Shown: positions 17,859 to 26,444 of the stretch, one piece after another
How positions within the stretch are numbered: position 1 is the stretch's first letter
How the letters are laid out: each line of letters starts with the position of its first letter
Assembly (NCBI GenBank): GCA_963707435.1
Contig: CAVPPF010000005.1
Coordinates: forward strand, 558,001 to 622,000
Direction of reading: 5' to 3'
Length of the DNA: 64,000 nucleotides
DNA from: UBA4744 sp963707435
GTDB taxonomy: Bacteria; Actinomycetota; Acidimicrobiia; Spongiisociales; UBA4744
Position numbers and translations under genes: made by a program
The notes under the pieces: model-generated
Database searches by the model: none
Seen by the model: only the letters and a program-made list of their open reading frames with translations
What the model was told of the DNA's origin: nothing

Positions 17859-18179
17859 CTCTCCCGCCGGCGGGAAGGGGGCTCGTTCCCACCTACGAAG
17901 GCCCAGTCGCGGCATCTCCACCCTCTCCCTAACCCTCTCCCGCCGCGGGAGAGGGAATCGAACCACCGCCCAAACACCACGGTCTCCTCAAGCTCCCGCC
18001 TGCCTCTTGCCTCTCCCGCCGGCGGGAGAGGCGCGTGGACGCCGCAGGCGGCCGCGCGGAGAGGGTGGAAGCCACACGACACGAGCAGAGGTACCGCAAG
18101 CGGCCGCGCGGAGACGGTCGAAGCCGAAGCCACACGACACCAGCAAAGCTGCCGCAGGGGCGACGCAGAGCGGGTGGAA
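17859..18179. repeat. Repeat-filled convergent intergenic region
   Basis: There is no gene in this ~325-bp gap between convergent genes. It holds three CTCTCCCGC-type palindromes, at 17859-17875, 17933-17955 and a perfect 20-bp one at 18011-18030 (CTCTCCCGCCGGCGGGAGAG). After them come three imperfect direct repeats starting CGCAGG/CGCAAG at 18043, 18095 and 18153. Copies 1 and 2 share GCGGCCGCGCGGAGA and ACACGACAC. Transcripts from either side would end in strong hairpins. Confidence 0.75.
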
Positions 18180-19121
18180 CTAGGCCAGGATCTCGTCGAT
18201 GCGGGTGAGGGCGTCTTCGGGTAGGTCGACTCCGGCGGCGCCGAGGCTCTCCTCGATCTGGGAGGGTTTGGTCGCCCCCGTAATGGCGGAGCTCATCTGA
18301 GTGTGACGCAACACCCAGGCCAGCGCCAACTGGGGCCTGGTCAAGCCCACGCCGTCGGCAACTTCCTTGAGTTCCCGCACCTTGGCCTGGTTGGCCTCGT
18401 TGAAGAAGTACCCGCGCATCTCTTCATCGTCGGTCAGGCGGGAACCTTCCGGTAAGCCGTCGTCGTACTTGCCCGTCAGCATTCCCATGGCGAGCGGGCT
18501 CCACACAACCACGCCCATCCCGAACCGCTTGGCTTCGCGCAGAACCCGATCTTCGAACCGTTCCCGGTACAGCATCGAGTATTGAGGTTGCTCGACGACC
18601 GGAGGGTGCAGCCCGTTGGCGGTGGCGAAGGTATTGGCCTCGGCCAGGCGGGAGGCGGGCCACTCGGAGGTTCCCCAATAGAGGATCTTCCCTTCGTCGA
18701 CGAGGCCGCTGAACGTCGTGACGATCTCCTCCATGGGGACGGTCTGGTCGTAGCGGTGCGCGAAGTAGAGGTCGACGTAGTCGGTGTTGAGGCGGCGCAG
18801 GCTCTTCGTGATCGATTCCCGCACATGTTTGCGGGAGAGTCCGTGGTCGTTGACCTCCTTCGACATCGGCCAGTACACCTTCGTGGAGAGCACGAGCGTG
18901 TGGCGCGGATAGTCGGCCAGGATCTCGCCCATGATCTCTTCGGCCCGACCCATCGCGTAGATGTCGGCGTTGTCGAAGAAGTTCACGCCGCCGTCGTAGG
19001 CGATCTTGACGATCTCGGCGATCACCTCTTTGTCGTGAACCGTGTCCCCGTAGGTAACCCAGGCCCCGAGTGCGATCTCGGATACCTTCATCCCCCACTT
19101 ACCCAGCTGGCGGTAGCGCAT
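18180..19121 (-). CDS. Aldo/keto reductase, voltage-gated K+ channel beta-subunit-like
   Basis: A 313-residue NADPH-dependent oxidoreductase. The catalytic tetrad is visible as D50 and Y55 (FFDNADIYAMG), K81 (LSTKVYW) and H122 (DLYFAHRYD). The Kv-beta/YghZ-like pattern MRYRQLGKWGMKVSEIALG starts at 19121, with GGAGGAG immediately upstream; the longer open frame is rejected. It lies 13 bp downstream of the nitroreductase on the same strand. The physiological carbonyl substrate is unknown. Confidence 0.93.
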   Translation of the reverse strand: MRYRQLGKWGMKVSEIALGAWVTYGDTVHDKEVIAEIVKIAYDGGVNFFDNADIYAMGRAEEIMGEILADYPRHTLVLSTKVYWPMSKEVNDHGLSRKHVRESITKSLRRLNTDYVDLYFAHRYDQTVPMEEIVTTFSGLVDEGKILYWGTSEWPASRLAEANTFATANGLHPPVVEQPQYSMLYRERFEDRVLREAKRFGMGVVVWSPLAMGMLTGKYDDGLPEGSRLTDDEEMRGYFFNEANQAKVRELKEVADGVGLTRPQLALAWVLRHTQMSSAITGATKPSQIEESLGAAGVDLPEDALTRIDEILA

Positions 19122-19134
19122 CTTCTCTCCTCCG

Positions 19135-19803
19135 TCAGTTTTTTCCGTAGTTCTCCGGCTCCATCCAGTGCGGCTCATCGAGAGTCCAGTCCGGTCGGTT
19201 CCCCCACCGTTCCGAATACACGACTTCATTGGCGGGCCGGCGCTTGGCCGTACCCCACCTCCCCAGCGGGTAGCCGGCCGAGATGGCCGCGTTGTTGACC
19301 CAGCCCTTGTCGGTAGGGACCCCGAGCACTTCGAAGACTTCGTCGCTCTTAAAGAATCCGGCAATGGTGGTCAGGCACGTGCCGATGCCCAGTCCTCGCG
19401 CTGCCAGCATCATGTTCCAGACGCCGGGGAAGATGGAGGCGCCCGTCGGGTCGTTGCGACTGAAGACGAACACCCAGAGCGGGACCGTTTCGAAGTTCTC
19501 GGCCAGCCAGGCGCTGGAGCTGCGGATCCGCATGGTTTGCTCGTCGCCCACCGCCTCGGCCCGCTCGTAGGCCTTCTTGTACACGGTTTGTTGGAGGATC
19601 TCCCAGGCGGCCCGGTAGAGATCCCCGAGCGGTGCCTTGAGGGCCGGATCCGTGACGGTGACAAACCGCCAGTTCTGACTGTTCCCCCCTGAGGGAGCGC
19701 GGATGGCAGCATCCAGCATGGCCTTGACGGCATCCTCGGGAACGGTGTCGGGCTTGACCCGGCGCATAGCCCGGGTGGTGTACAGGGCTTCGTTGAGTTC
19801 CAT
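19135..19803 (-). CDS. Nitroreductase-family flavoprotein
   Basis: A 222-residue FMN-dependent oxidoreductase. The FMN-binding start is TTRAMRRVKPDTVP and is followed by the classical APSGGNSQNWRFVTV. The region GLGIGTCLTTI and the C-terminal GYPLGRWG are also standard for the family. ATG at 19803 is chosen because upstream codons run into a large palindrome and lack conservation. It is followed by the aldo/keto reductase, forming a two-gene oxidoreductase unit of unknown substrate. Confidence 0.9.
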   Translation of the reverse strand: MELNEALYTTRAMRRVKPDTVPEDAVKAMLDAAIRAPSGGNSQNWRFVTVTDPALKAPLGDLYRAAWEILQQTVYKKAYERAEAVGDEQTMRIRSSSAWLAENFETVPLWVFVFSRNDPTGASIFPGVWNMMLAARGLGIGTCLTTIAGFFKSDEVFEVLGVPTDKGWVNNAAISAGYPLGRWGTAKRRPANEVVYSERWGNRPDWTLDEPHWMEPENYGKN

Positions 19804-19839
19804 GAGAGCAGGGTAGAGGTTTCGCGCGGCGCCTGTATC

Positions 19840-19896
19840 CCCCGTTCTTGCGTGAGAAACCGCGCATATGCGCAGGAAACTCACGCAAGAACGGGG
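19840..19896. repeat. 17-bp perfect inverted repeat with a palindromic loop, in a divergent promoter region
   Basis: CCCCGTTCTTGCGTGAG (19840-19856) and CTCACGCAAGAACGGGG (19880-19896) are exact complements. The 23-bp loop itself contains the 12-bp palindrome GCGCATATGCGC (19862-19873), almost on the same axis. It lies between the divergent nitroreductase and dodecin genes, so a terminator is unlikely. It could be a large operator or the remnant of a short mobile palindromic element. Confidence 0.8.
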
Positions 19897-19932
19897 TTCT
19901 AGGATGGCGGGACCTACCACGAGAGGATGACC

Positions 19933-20151
19933 ATGAGTGAGATTGTGACCAAGGGGGCTATCAAGGTCCTGGAGATCATCGGGATCTCCGAAGTGAGCTT
20001 CGACGACGCCGTATCCCAGGCTGTGGCCAAAGCAGCGGAGACGATCGAGGGGATCACCGGGGTCGAGGTAACCGGCCAGACCGCCCGGGTGAAGGACGGA
20101 AGAGTCACCCAATATCACACGACGGTCAAGCTGGCGTTCGCCGTCAAGTAG
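19933..20151 (+). CDS. Dodecin-family flavin-binding protein
   Basis: A 72-residue dodecin, a dodecameric flavin storage and buffering protein. The pattern SEIVTKGAIKVLEIIGISE, then FDDAVSQAVAKAAETI, the acidic hinge and a final beta strand YHTTVKLAFAV fit the family. The second ATG (19933) is chosen because GAGAGG is 7 bp upstream of it and abuts the first. A flavin-storage role would suit the divergent FMN enzyme next door, but this is inference. Confidence 0.92.
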   Translation: MSEIVTKGAIKVLEIIGISEVSFDDAVSQAVAKAAETIEGITGVEVTGQTARVKDGRVTQYHTTVKLAFAVK

Positions 20152-20162
20152 CAGGCACGAAG

Positions 20163-20184
20163 GGGCCCCCTCTAGAGGGGGCCC
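20163..20184 (+). terminator. 22-bp perfect palindrome after the dodecin gene
   Basis: GGGCCCCCTCT mirrored by AGAGGGGGCCC, with no spacer. It lies 11 bp after the dodecin stop and before the convergent nuclease gene. There is no T-run on either side. It probably serves as a bidirectional 3' end. Confidence 0.65.
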
Positions 20185-20265
20185 ACTCCGCCCTGTAGGA
20201 TCTGATTACAGACTAGTCCTCACGGAGAGTCACCGTCACCTTTAGTGATTATTCCCTCCAAAAGG

Positions 20266-23200
20266 CTAGTTCCACCACCACCTTGTCCGGAACTCGGGCT
20301 TATCCGTTGCCTCGGCGGTATTTCCTGCGGAATCGGAACTCTCGACCGTCAGCACGAACGTCGGTGCCGCGATGTAGAGGATCTTTCCAATTCGCCGGTC
20401 CCACGACCGCCTGGAGGTGATCAGGAACACCTTCTGGCCGTCCTTGACCGATATGCCGTTGATATCACCGACGCAGGTCGGATCAGGATCGACGTTGTCC
20501 GTGCAGGAGTAGTCGACCTTGAACAAACCCGTGTAATAGCCCGCCCAGATCTTGTCGAACTCGGCGTGGACATCCGGAGCCGTCTGATCCAGGTTCAGAC
20601 CAACAATCACCGGATCGTGGTCGGATGAGCGATAGGCGTCCGGCGCGTAGATGGCATCCTGGGCGTCCTTCTTGAACGACGTGTCGTAGTCGATCAAGTC
20701 AGGTTCGTCGGCATTGATGTGCCATACCGTTGTGCCTGTGACCTGTGCCATCAGCGACGGGTTGGCCATCCCGTAATCCAGGTAGCCGATCTGACCATCG
20801 AACACGTACGAGTAGGCGTTCTCGCCGAGGAAGTTGTAGATCAGGTCCTCATAGCCGCCGGCTTTGAGCACATCGATCGGGTCTTCCTTGTCGTACGAGT
20901 TGAGGTCGCCGATGATCAAGTAGTCCGGATCGCCGCTGCGGGTTGGATCACCTGCCAGCCAATCGACCAAGGCTGCAGCAGCAGCCTTCCTGGTCAGGTT
21001 GCAGTTGCCCGCTCCATCGCCGGTGTTGGGGTCGCCAACGTCATCGCAGGATGAGCCCTTCGACTTCAGATGGTTGACCGCAACGGTGACGAGCTCACCC
21101 GTCGCATTCTGCATGAACGTCTGAGCGAGGACGGGCCGGTTCTTGTCGTCGTTGAACCGCGAGTCCACCGTGGAGTCAAGCACTGCGAAGGCCCCCGCTG
21201 GCGTAACCGAGGCCGGCTTGTAGATGAACGCAACCCGGATCGCATCACCACCAATAGGTCCGGCGGCGATGAAGTCGTAGGTCCCCGGAGCCGTAGCTGC
21301 GTTGAGGCCAGCCACAAGATCTGCCTCGGGTGTGTTGTCCGGAGCGTTCTCGATCTCGGTAAGGCCGACCACGTCGGCATCGATTGTCGCCAATGCGGCA
21401 ATGATCTTGTCGCGCTGACGTATGAACTCACCTGCGTCGTCGGCACCCCGGCAGTCTTGGTCGCCAAGTGGGCCACAGATTGGTCCACCGTTATCCAACG
21501 TAGTGAAGTAGTTCAGCACGTTGAAGGTGGCCACCTGGAGAGAGCCACCGACTGGATCAGGAGCGGCCGTTCTTGGATTGGCGTTGGTGTAATCGGCTCC
21601 TTGCGTGGGCTGGATCCGGTACAGGTTGAACGCGTAGTCCATGACGCCGGTCACGTTTTCTACGGTGTCGCCACCCCGGAACAGGTTGGTCAGGTCGAAC
21701 ACGCCTCCATTCGGATGGATGGCCGGGTCCGAGTTCTGGCTGGTCCGCCCGTCGTCGAGCGTGATCCGGTCCAGCAGGTACTTCTGAGCCTCCAGGACCG
21801 CAGCGGGCCCCGGTTCGACCTCCGCCGTGGGGGTCAAGTTGCGCTGCGAGGTCAGCACGATCTCGTTGAACCGATCGAAGTTGAAGTACTCCGATATGAC
21901 CAGCGCCTGCGGGAAGGTCACGTACATCCCCTCATACGCTTCGAAATCGTCGACCGCCGTCACCGGCAGCGACAAGGTGGCAGCTGTCGGCAGTGGGTTT
22001 CCACTACTCAGAACGGTTACACCACTGAAAGAAGTGATCTCGGTCAAGTCGTTGAATTCGGAAACCGAACCTTCAACACGGACAAGATCACCGATTGCGA
22101 CGTTGACCGCCGGCGAGCTTCCGTCAAATACGAAGATGCCTTCCGAAGTCATCGGATCGGCGTCGGCGTCGGCGTCTTCTTCCTGGACGTGGAAACCGTT
22201 CAGATCACCATTCGTTCCGCTGGCACCGTCCTGGAAATCGCCCACGACGATGCCCTCAATAACCACGGTATCCCCGACCAACGGACTCGCGGCTCCGCTG
22301 CCTTGGACCTCATGGATCTTGACCTTGGTCACCACAATCGGTTCACAGTTGCTGTTCTCTGCTGTGTTGGCCTCACCAGGAGTGATACACCGTTGACTCA
22401 GATCGACGTTGTTCGCATTGGTATCCGTGCCGTCCGGGTAGCGAGAGATCCCAAGATCACCAACCGAAGAGTCGTCTTCCAGTCCCACACCCGACCCTTC
22501 TATGTATGGGGCCGCCGTGTCACCCTCATAACTGACCGCGTCGACCACCACAGTCCCCATCATCAAAGCAACTGCGTCCGGTGCGCCATTCTGTACAAGG
22601 TTGCTATTCGGCGTGACATCCAAGTCACAATTGTCGACATTGCCTGCGTCCCCACAAACAACGAAGTAATCGCCAGCAGCAAGAGTCACACTCGGAAGAG
22701 CAAAGTCCTCATAGACGGCTCCACCATTTCCGTTAACCAAAACCAGCGAGTACCCACTCAGATCGGCCGCAGCAGTCCCACTGTTGAAGATCTCAACAAA
22801 CTCCGCCGTGTCCGTGCCCGGCTGGTCATAATCAACCTCATTGATCACCAGCTCTGCTGCTGGCGGTGGTTCACAGTTGCTGTTCTCTGCTGTGTTGGCC
22901 TCACCAGGAGTGATACACCGTTGGCTGAAATCCACGTTGTTGATATTGGTATCTGCACCATTCGGATTGCGGGAGATCCCCAGATCAACAACAGACGGAT
23001 CGTCCTCGAGACCGACACCCGACCCCTCCGTATACGGAGCGGCTGTGTCACCCTCATAACTCACCGTGTCGACCAACACCGACCCCATCATCAGAGCAAC
23101 CGCATCCGGGGCGCCGTTTTGAATCAGGTTGGAGTCCGGAGAGACGTCCAGATCGCAGTTCTCGACATTGGCTGCGTCACCGCACACCACGAAATAGCCA

Positions 23201-23481
23201 CCCGCCGGCAACGTCACACTCGGCAAAGCGAACGTCTGATAGCTGGCTCCACCACTGCCATTGACCAGCACCAGCTGGACACCATCCAGAGACACCACCG
23301 AGACCCCATTGTTGAGAATCTCAACGAACTCCGCCGTGTCCGTGCTCGGCTGGTCATAATCAATCTCATTAACCACCAACGTCGGTGGCGAAACCTGACC
23401 AACCGCTGGCACAACGCCTACCGGCAAGAGTGCCGCCAGCATTCCGAATACCAATAGCAACGCAAGTCGTGTGCGTTTCAC
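20266..23481 (-). CDS. Secreted ExeM/NucH-family extracellular endonuclease with duplicated lamin-tail domains
   Basis: A 1071-residue exported protein. A Sec signal peptide (residues 1-29) is followed by two lamin-tail-like domains about 176 residues apart (VVNEIDYDQP and VINEVDYDQP, each ending CITPGEANTAENSNCEP). Then come an OB-fold-like region (residues ~390-500) and an endonuclease/exonuclease/phosphatase domain (LQVATFNVLNY; VAVNHLKSKG; IIGDLNSYDKEDP; SSDHDPVIVGL). It would degrade extracellular DNA for nutrient or biofilm use. The GTG at 23481 has GGAGGG just upstream; the much longer open frame is non-coding. About 100 residues follow the catalytic part, with no LPXTG or membrane anchor. 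Confidence 0.9.
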   Translation of the reverse strand: MKRTRLALLLVFGMLAALLPVGVVPAVGQVSPPTLVVNEIDYDQPSTDTAEFVEILNNGVSVVSLDGVQLVLVNGSGGASYQTFALPSVTLPAGGYFVVCGDAANVENCDLDVSPDSNLIQNGAPDAVALMMGSVLVDTVSYEGDTAAPYTEGSGVGLEDDPSVVDLGISRNPNGADTNINNVDFSQRCITPGEANTAENSNCEPPPAAELVINEVDYDQPGTDTAEFVEIFNSGTAAADLSGYSLVLVNGNGGAVYEDFALPSVTLAAGDYFVVCGDAGNVDNCDLDVTPNSNLVQNGAPDAVALMMGTVVVDAVSYEGDTAAPYIEGSGVGLEDDSSVGDLGISRYPDGTDTNANNVDLSQRCITPGEANTAENSNCEPIVVTKVKIHEVQGSGAASPLVGDTVVIEGIVVGDFQDGASGTNGDLNGFHVQEEDADADADPMTSEGIFVFDGSSPAVNVAIGDLVRVEGSVSEFNDLTEITSFSGVTVLSSGNPLPTAATLSLPVTAVDDFEAYEGMYVTFPQALVISEYFNFDRFNEIVLTSQRNLTPTAEVEPGPAAVLEAQKYLLDRITLDDGRTSQNSDPAIHPNGGVFDLTNLFRGGDTVENVTGVMDYAFNLYRIQPTQGADYTNANPRTAAPDPVGGSLQVATFNVLNYFTTLDNGGPICGPLGDQDCRGADDAGEFIRQRDKIIAALATIDADVVGLTEIENAPDNTPEADLVAGLNAATAPGTYDFIAAGPIGGDAIRVAFIYKPASVTPAGAFAVLDSTVDSRFNDDKNRPVLAQTFMQNATGELVTVAVNHLKSKGSSCDDVGDPNTGDGAGNCNLTRKAAAAALVDWLAGDPTRSGDPDYLIIGDLNSYDKEDPIDVLKAGGYEDLIYNFLGENAYSYVFDGQIGYLDYGMANPSLMAQVTGTTVWHINADEPDLIDYDTSFKKDAQDAIYAPDAYRSSDHDPVIVGLNLDQTAPDVHAEFDKIWAGYYTGLFKVDYSCTDNVDPDPTCVGDINGISVKDGQKVFLITSRRSWDRRIGKILYIAAPTFVLTVESSDSAGNTAEATDKPEFRTRWWWN
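22340..22923. repeat. Direct repeat inside the nuclease gene
   Basis: A 56-bp segment is identical at 22340-22395 and 22868-22923, a spacing of 528 bp or exactly 176 codons. It marks the ends of two duplicated lamin-tail domains. The flanking parts are less conserved, which suggests an older duplication with local homogenisation, or selection on the linker. Confidence 0.85.
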
Positions 23482-23724
23482 ATCACCCTCCAGTTCGCTT
23501 GTTCTCCCATTCACCCCAAACAAGAGGGCCCACGGCACGAACGTGGACCCATGAACTGAATCGACCAGAAACAAAGCGCTCGGGGCATCGCAAAACACCC
23601 GAACACAAGCGGCACTTGATCTCATCACGTGCAAGACATTCCCATCGCAATTCAGCCCGACGACCACCCTAGCGCATAGGAAACCACCCTGGGTGGGGCC
23701 CATGAATCCCCTACCATTCAGACC

Positions 23725-24538
23725 ATGGACTTCCCTTCTGACGTCATCACCATCGACAAAGACGGCCACATCGCCACGGTCTGGCTGAATCGCCCGGACA
23801 AACTCAACGCCATGAACGTGCCCATGTGGGAGGACCTTCCCCGGGCCATGGACCTCCTCGGGGCCGACCCCAAAACCCGGGTCGTGATCATCGCCGGCAA
23901 AGGCCGGGCGTTCACCGCCGGAATCGACCTCCAGGCGCTGGCCATGGTCGGAGGCGGCCTCGAAGGCAATTCGGAAGTCGCCAAACGCCAGGCTCTCTAC
24001 CGCCAGATCAAGAAGATGCAGCACACGATGACTTCGATCGCCGACTGCCCCAAGCCCGTCATCGCCGCCGTGCACGGGTACTGCATCGGGGCAGGCGTCG
24101 ATCTCATCACCGCCTGCGACATCCGGCTGGCATCGGAAGACGCCACCTTCTCGGTCCGGGAAACCAAACTCGGCATGGTGGCCGACGTCGGGACGATGCA
24201 GACGGCTCCCCAGGGTGATCGCCCCCGGCCATGTGGCCGAGCTGGCCTTCACCGGCAAGGACATCACCGCACGACGTGCAAAAGACATCGGTCTGGTCAA
24301 CGACGTCTTCGACGACGTCCACGAGGCTGCGCTCGAACTTGCAACAGCGATCGCCGCGAACTCTCCCCTGGCCGTCCAAGGCGCCAAAGCGGTCCTCAAG
24401 GCAGGCGAGAACCGGTCTATCGAAGAAGCCCTCGACTATATGGCCCTGTGGAACGCAGCCTTCCTGCAATCCAACGACCTGCAAGAGGCCATGCTGGCCA
24501 ACCTGGAAAAAAGGACGCCAGAGTTCAAAGGCGAGTAG
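23725..24538 (+). pseudogene. Enoyl-CoA hydratase/dienoyl-CoA isomerase-like crotonase, frameshifted
   Basis: A crotonase-fold gene split by one extra base. The first frame gives residues 1-~159 (AFTAGIDLQAL, the oxyanion segment, and GAGVDLITACDIR, TKLGMVADVGTMQ). The match then jumps to the +1 frame, which continues RVIAPGHVAELAFTGKDI to the stop at 24538. Removing the A at 24202 restores Q-R-L-P-R-V-I exactly as in the family. The VADVGT-Q-RLP stretch and the Asp in GVDL resemble ECH1-type dienoyl-CoA isomerases. Either the gene is recently broken or the base is a sequencing or assembly error. Confidence 0.85.
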
Positions 24539-24576
24539 CCCATCGGTAGGGTTGACCAGAGCGACGGGAAGGGCTG

Positions 24577-25251
24577 ATGGAAGACCTCTCATTCCTCGAC
24601 ATGACGGTCCGCCTGCTGCTGGCCACGCTGCTCACCGGGCTGATCGGCTTCGAGCGCGAGGCAACCGGCAAGGCGGCCGGACTGCGCACCCATGCCATGG
24701 TCGGGTTCGGAGCCGCCCTCTTCACCATTGTCTCCATCGCCGGGTTCAACGAAGGAGACCCGGCCCGGGTCGCCGCGCAGATCGTCACCGGGATCGGATT
24801 CCTCGGGGCGGGAGCCATCTGGCGTAACGAATCCAACGTGAAAGGGCTGACCACCGCCGCCGGCCTCTGGGCGGCAGCTGCGATCGGCATGGGCATCGGA
24901 TCGGGGATGCTGCTGGTGGCCACGATGGGGACCCTCATCACCCTGGGTGTCCTCCTCGGCATGCGGCGGATCGACCTTGCCATCGCCCGGAGAAACGCCG
25001 TTCCTCCCCAGCAGATCGGCGTCACCATCACCAGCGTGGAGCGCATCAAGCAGATCATCAAGATGGTGGAGAGGGTCGATGACAGCGTGGATGAGATCAG
25101 CTTTGAACGGAATCAGGACGGTTCCGGAGTTCTGGTCCTGGCCGTCGAGCCCGATCGGGCCAAGATGGTCTCGGAAATGATCCATTCGATGAAGGGCGTC
25201 ACCGATGTGGAGATCATCAGCCCGCTCTATTGGAAACAACGCCAGAAGTAG
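24577..25251 (+). CDS. MgtC/SapB-family membrane protein with C-terminal ACT-like domain
   Basis: A 224-residue inner-membrane protein. The N-terminal half has four to five hydrophobic helices with the MgtC signature (LIGFEREATGKAAGLRTHAMVGFGAALFT split by a turn; GIGFLGAGAIWR). The soluble C-terminal ~80 residues resemble the ACT-type domain of MgtC proteins. Family members are linked to growth in low Mg2+ and to ATP-synthase or acid stress modulation, not to Mg2+ uptake itself. It is 27 bp before the end of the spacer that leads into the guanylyltransferase gene. Confidence 0.88.
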   Translation: MEDLSFLDMTVRLLLATLLTGLIGFEREATGKAAGLRTHAMVGFGAALFTIVSIAGFNEGDPARVAAQIVTGIGFLGAGAIWRNESNVKGLTTAAGLWAAAAIGMGIGSGMLLVATMGTLITLGVLLGMRRIDLAIARRNAVPPQQIGVTITSVERIKQIIKMVERVDDSVDEISFERNQDGSGVLVLAVEPDRAKMVSEMIHSMKGVTDVEIISPLYWKQRQK

Positions 25252-25277
25252 GAGCCAAACCCGAGCGTGAGGACATC

Positions 25278-26363
25278 ATGATCATCCCAGTCATCCTTTC
25301 CGGGGGCGCCGGAACCAGACTCTGGCCGGTCTCCCGGGAGCTGGAGCCAAAGCATCTCGTCGATCTCCTCGGCACCACCACCCTGCTCCAGAAGACGGTG
25401 GCCCGCCTCGAAGGGCTGCAAGACACTGAAGCCGCGATCGTGGTTGGTAGTCACGCTCACCATCAACTGGTGATCGACCAACTCGCCGAAGTCGGCGTCC
25501 AGCCCGCCGCCATGCTCCTCGAGCCGATCGGGCGCAACACGGCCCCGGCCGCAGCCGTGGCGGCGATGGCGGCCGCCCGTAACGGCGAAGATCCCGTGCT
25601 GCTCGTCCTGCCTGCCGACCACATCATCGCCGACGTTGAGAGATTCCACGCAGCCGTGGAGGCCGGACGATCGGCTGCCGCCGACGGCTACCTGGTGACC
25701 TTCGGCATCATCCCCGAGAGCCCGCACACCGGCTACGGCTACATCCACAAAGGTGCCGTCCTGCCCGGCTCGCCGGCCTTCACCGTCGAACGGTTCGTTG
25801 AGAAGCCCGACCTGCCGACGGCAACCGAGTACGTGGAATCCGGCAATTACTTGTGGAACAGCGGCATGTTCATGTTTCTCGCTTCGCGATATCTCGAGGA
25901 ACTCGAACAGTTCGACCCGCGCATGGTGAACGATTGCCGCCGGGCCATGGAAGTCGGAGAGGAAATCGACGGAGGGATCCGGCTCGATCGGACCGCCTTC
26001 CAGGCCATCAAAGGCAACTCGATCGACTACGCAGTGATGGAGCACACGGATCGGGCCGTCGTTGTCCCCCTCGACGCGGGGTGGAGCGACGTCGGGTCGT
26101 GGCCGGCGCTCTGGGAGATCACCTATCAGGATCATCACGGCAACGTGGTGCAGGGCGACGTGATGGCAGAGGGGACCACCAACTCATACCTGCGGTCGGA
26201 GGACCGCCTCGTGGCCGTCGTCGGGCTCGAGGACGTTGTGGTGGTCGAGACCGCAGATGCGGTGCTCGTTTGTCACAAGGACCGCGCTCAGGACATCAAG
26301 AAGATCGTCGAACGCCTCCAGGAGGCCAACCGCGAGGAAGCCGCCAGAAGGACCGACCGGTAG
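25278..26363 (+). CDS. manC: Mannose-1-phosphate guanylyltransferase
   Basis: A 361-residue nucleotidyltransferase forming GDP-mannose from GTP and mannose-1-phosphate. The signature VILSGGAGTRLWPVSRE at the N terminus, LEPIGRNTAPA, LPADHII, the lysine in VERFVEKPD and the C-terminal GWSDVGSW are diagnostic. It lacks the isomerase domain of bifunctional ManC. ATG at 25278 has GAGG at good spacing. GDP-mannose feeds mannolipid and glycan synthesis and perhaps the glycosyltransferase at 1.8 kb. Confidence 0.93.
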   Translation: MIIPVILSGGAGTRLWPVSRELEPKHLVDLLGTTTLLQKTVARLEGLQDTEAAIVVGSHAHHQLVIDQLAEVGVQPAAMLLEPIGRNTAPAAAVAAMAAARNGEDPVLLVLPADHIIADVERFHAAVEAGRSAAADGYLVTFGIIPESPHTGYGYIHKGAVLPGSPAFTVERFVEKPDLPTATEYVESGNYLWNSGMFMFLASRYLEELEQFDPRMVNDCRRAMEVGEEIDGGIRLDRTAFQAIKGNSIDYAVMEHTDRAVVVPLDAGWSDVGSWPALWEITYQDHHGNVVQGDVMAEGTTNSYLRSEDRLVAVVGLEDVVVVETADAVLVCHKDRAQDIKKIVERLQEANREEAARRTDR

Positions 26364-26444
26364 GCCTTACCCCCTCCCGGTCCGCTGATCGAGCCGCTAC
26401 TCAGGCTGGACTCTCATGATCCACCGGGTCCGAATCGACTCCGG

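Noticed and set aside
21070..23457. A 795-residue plus-strand open frame opposite the nuclease
   Set aside because: Antisense to the repeat-rich nuclease gene; composition mirrors the coding strand.
23482..24399. N-terminal extension of the large nuclease
   Set aside because: The extra ~300 codons run antisense to the crotonase gene; the signal peptide begins at the GTG at 23481.
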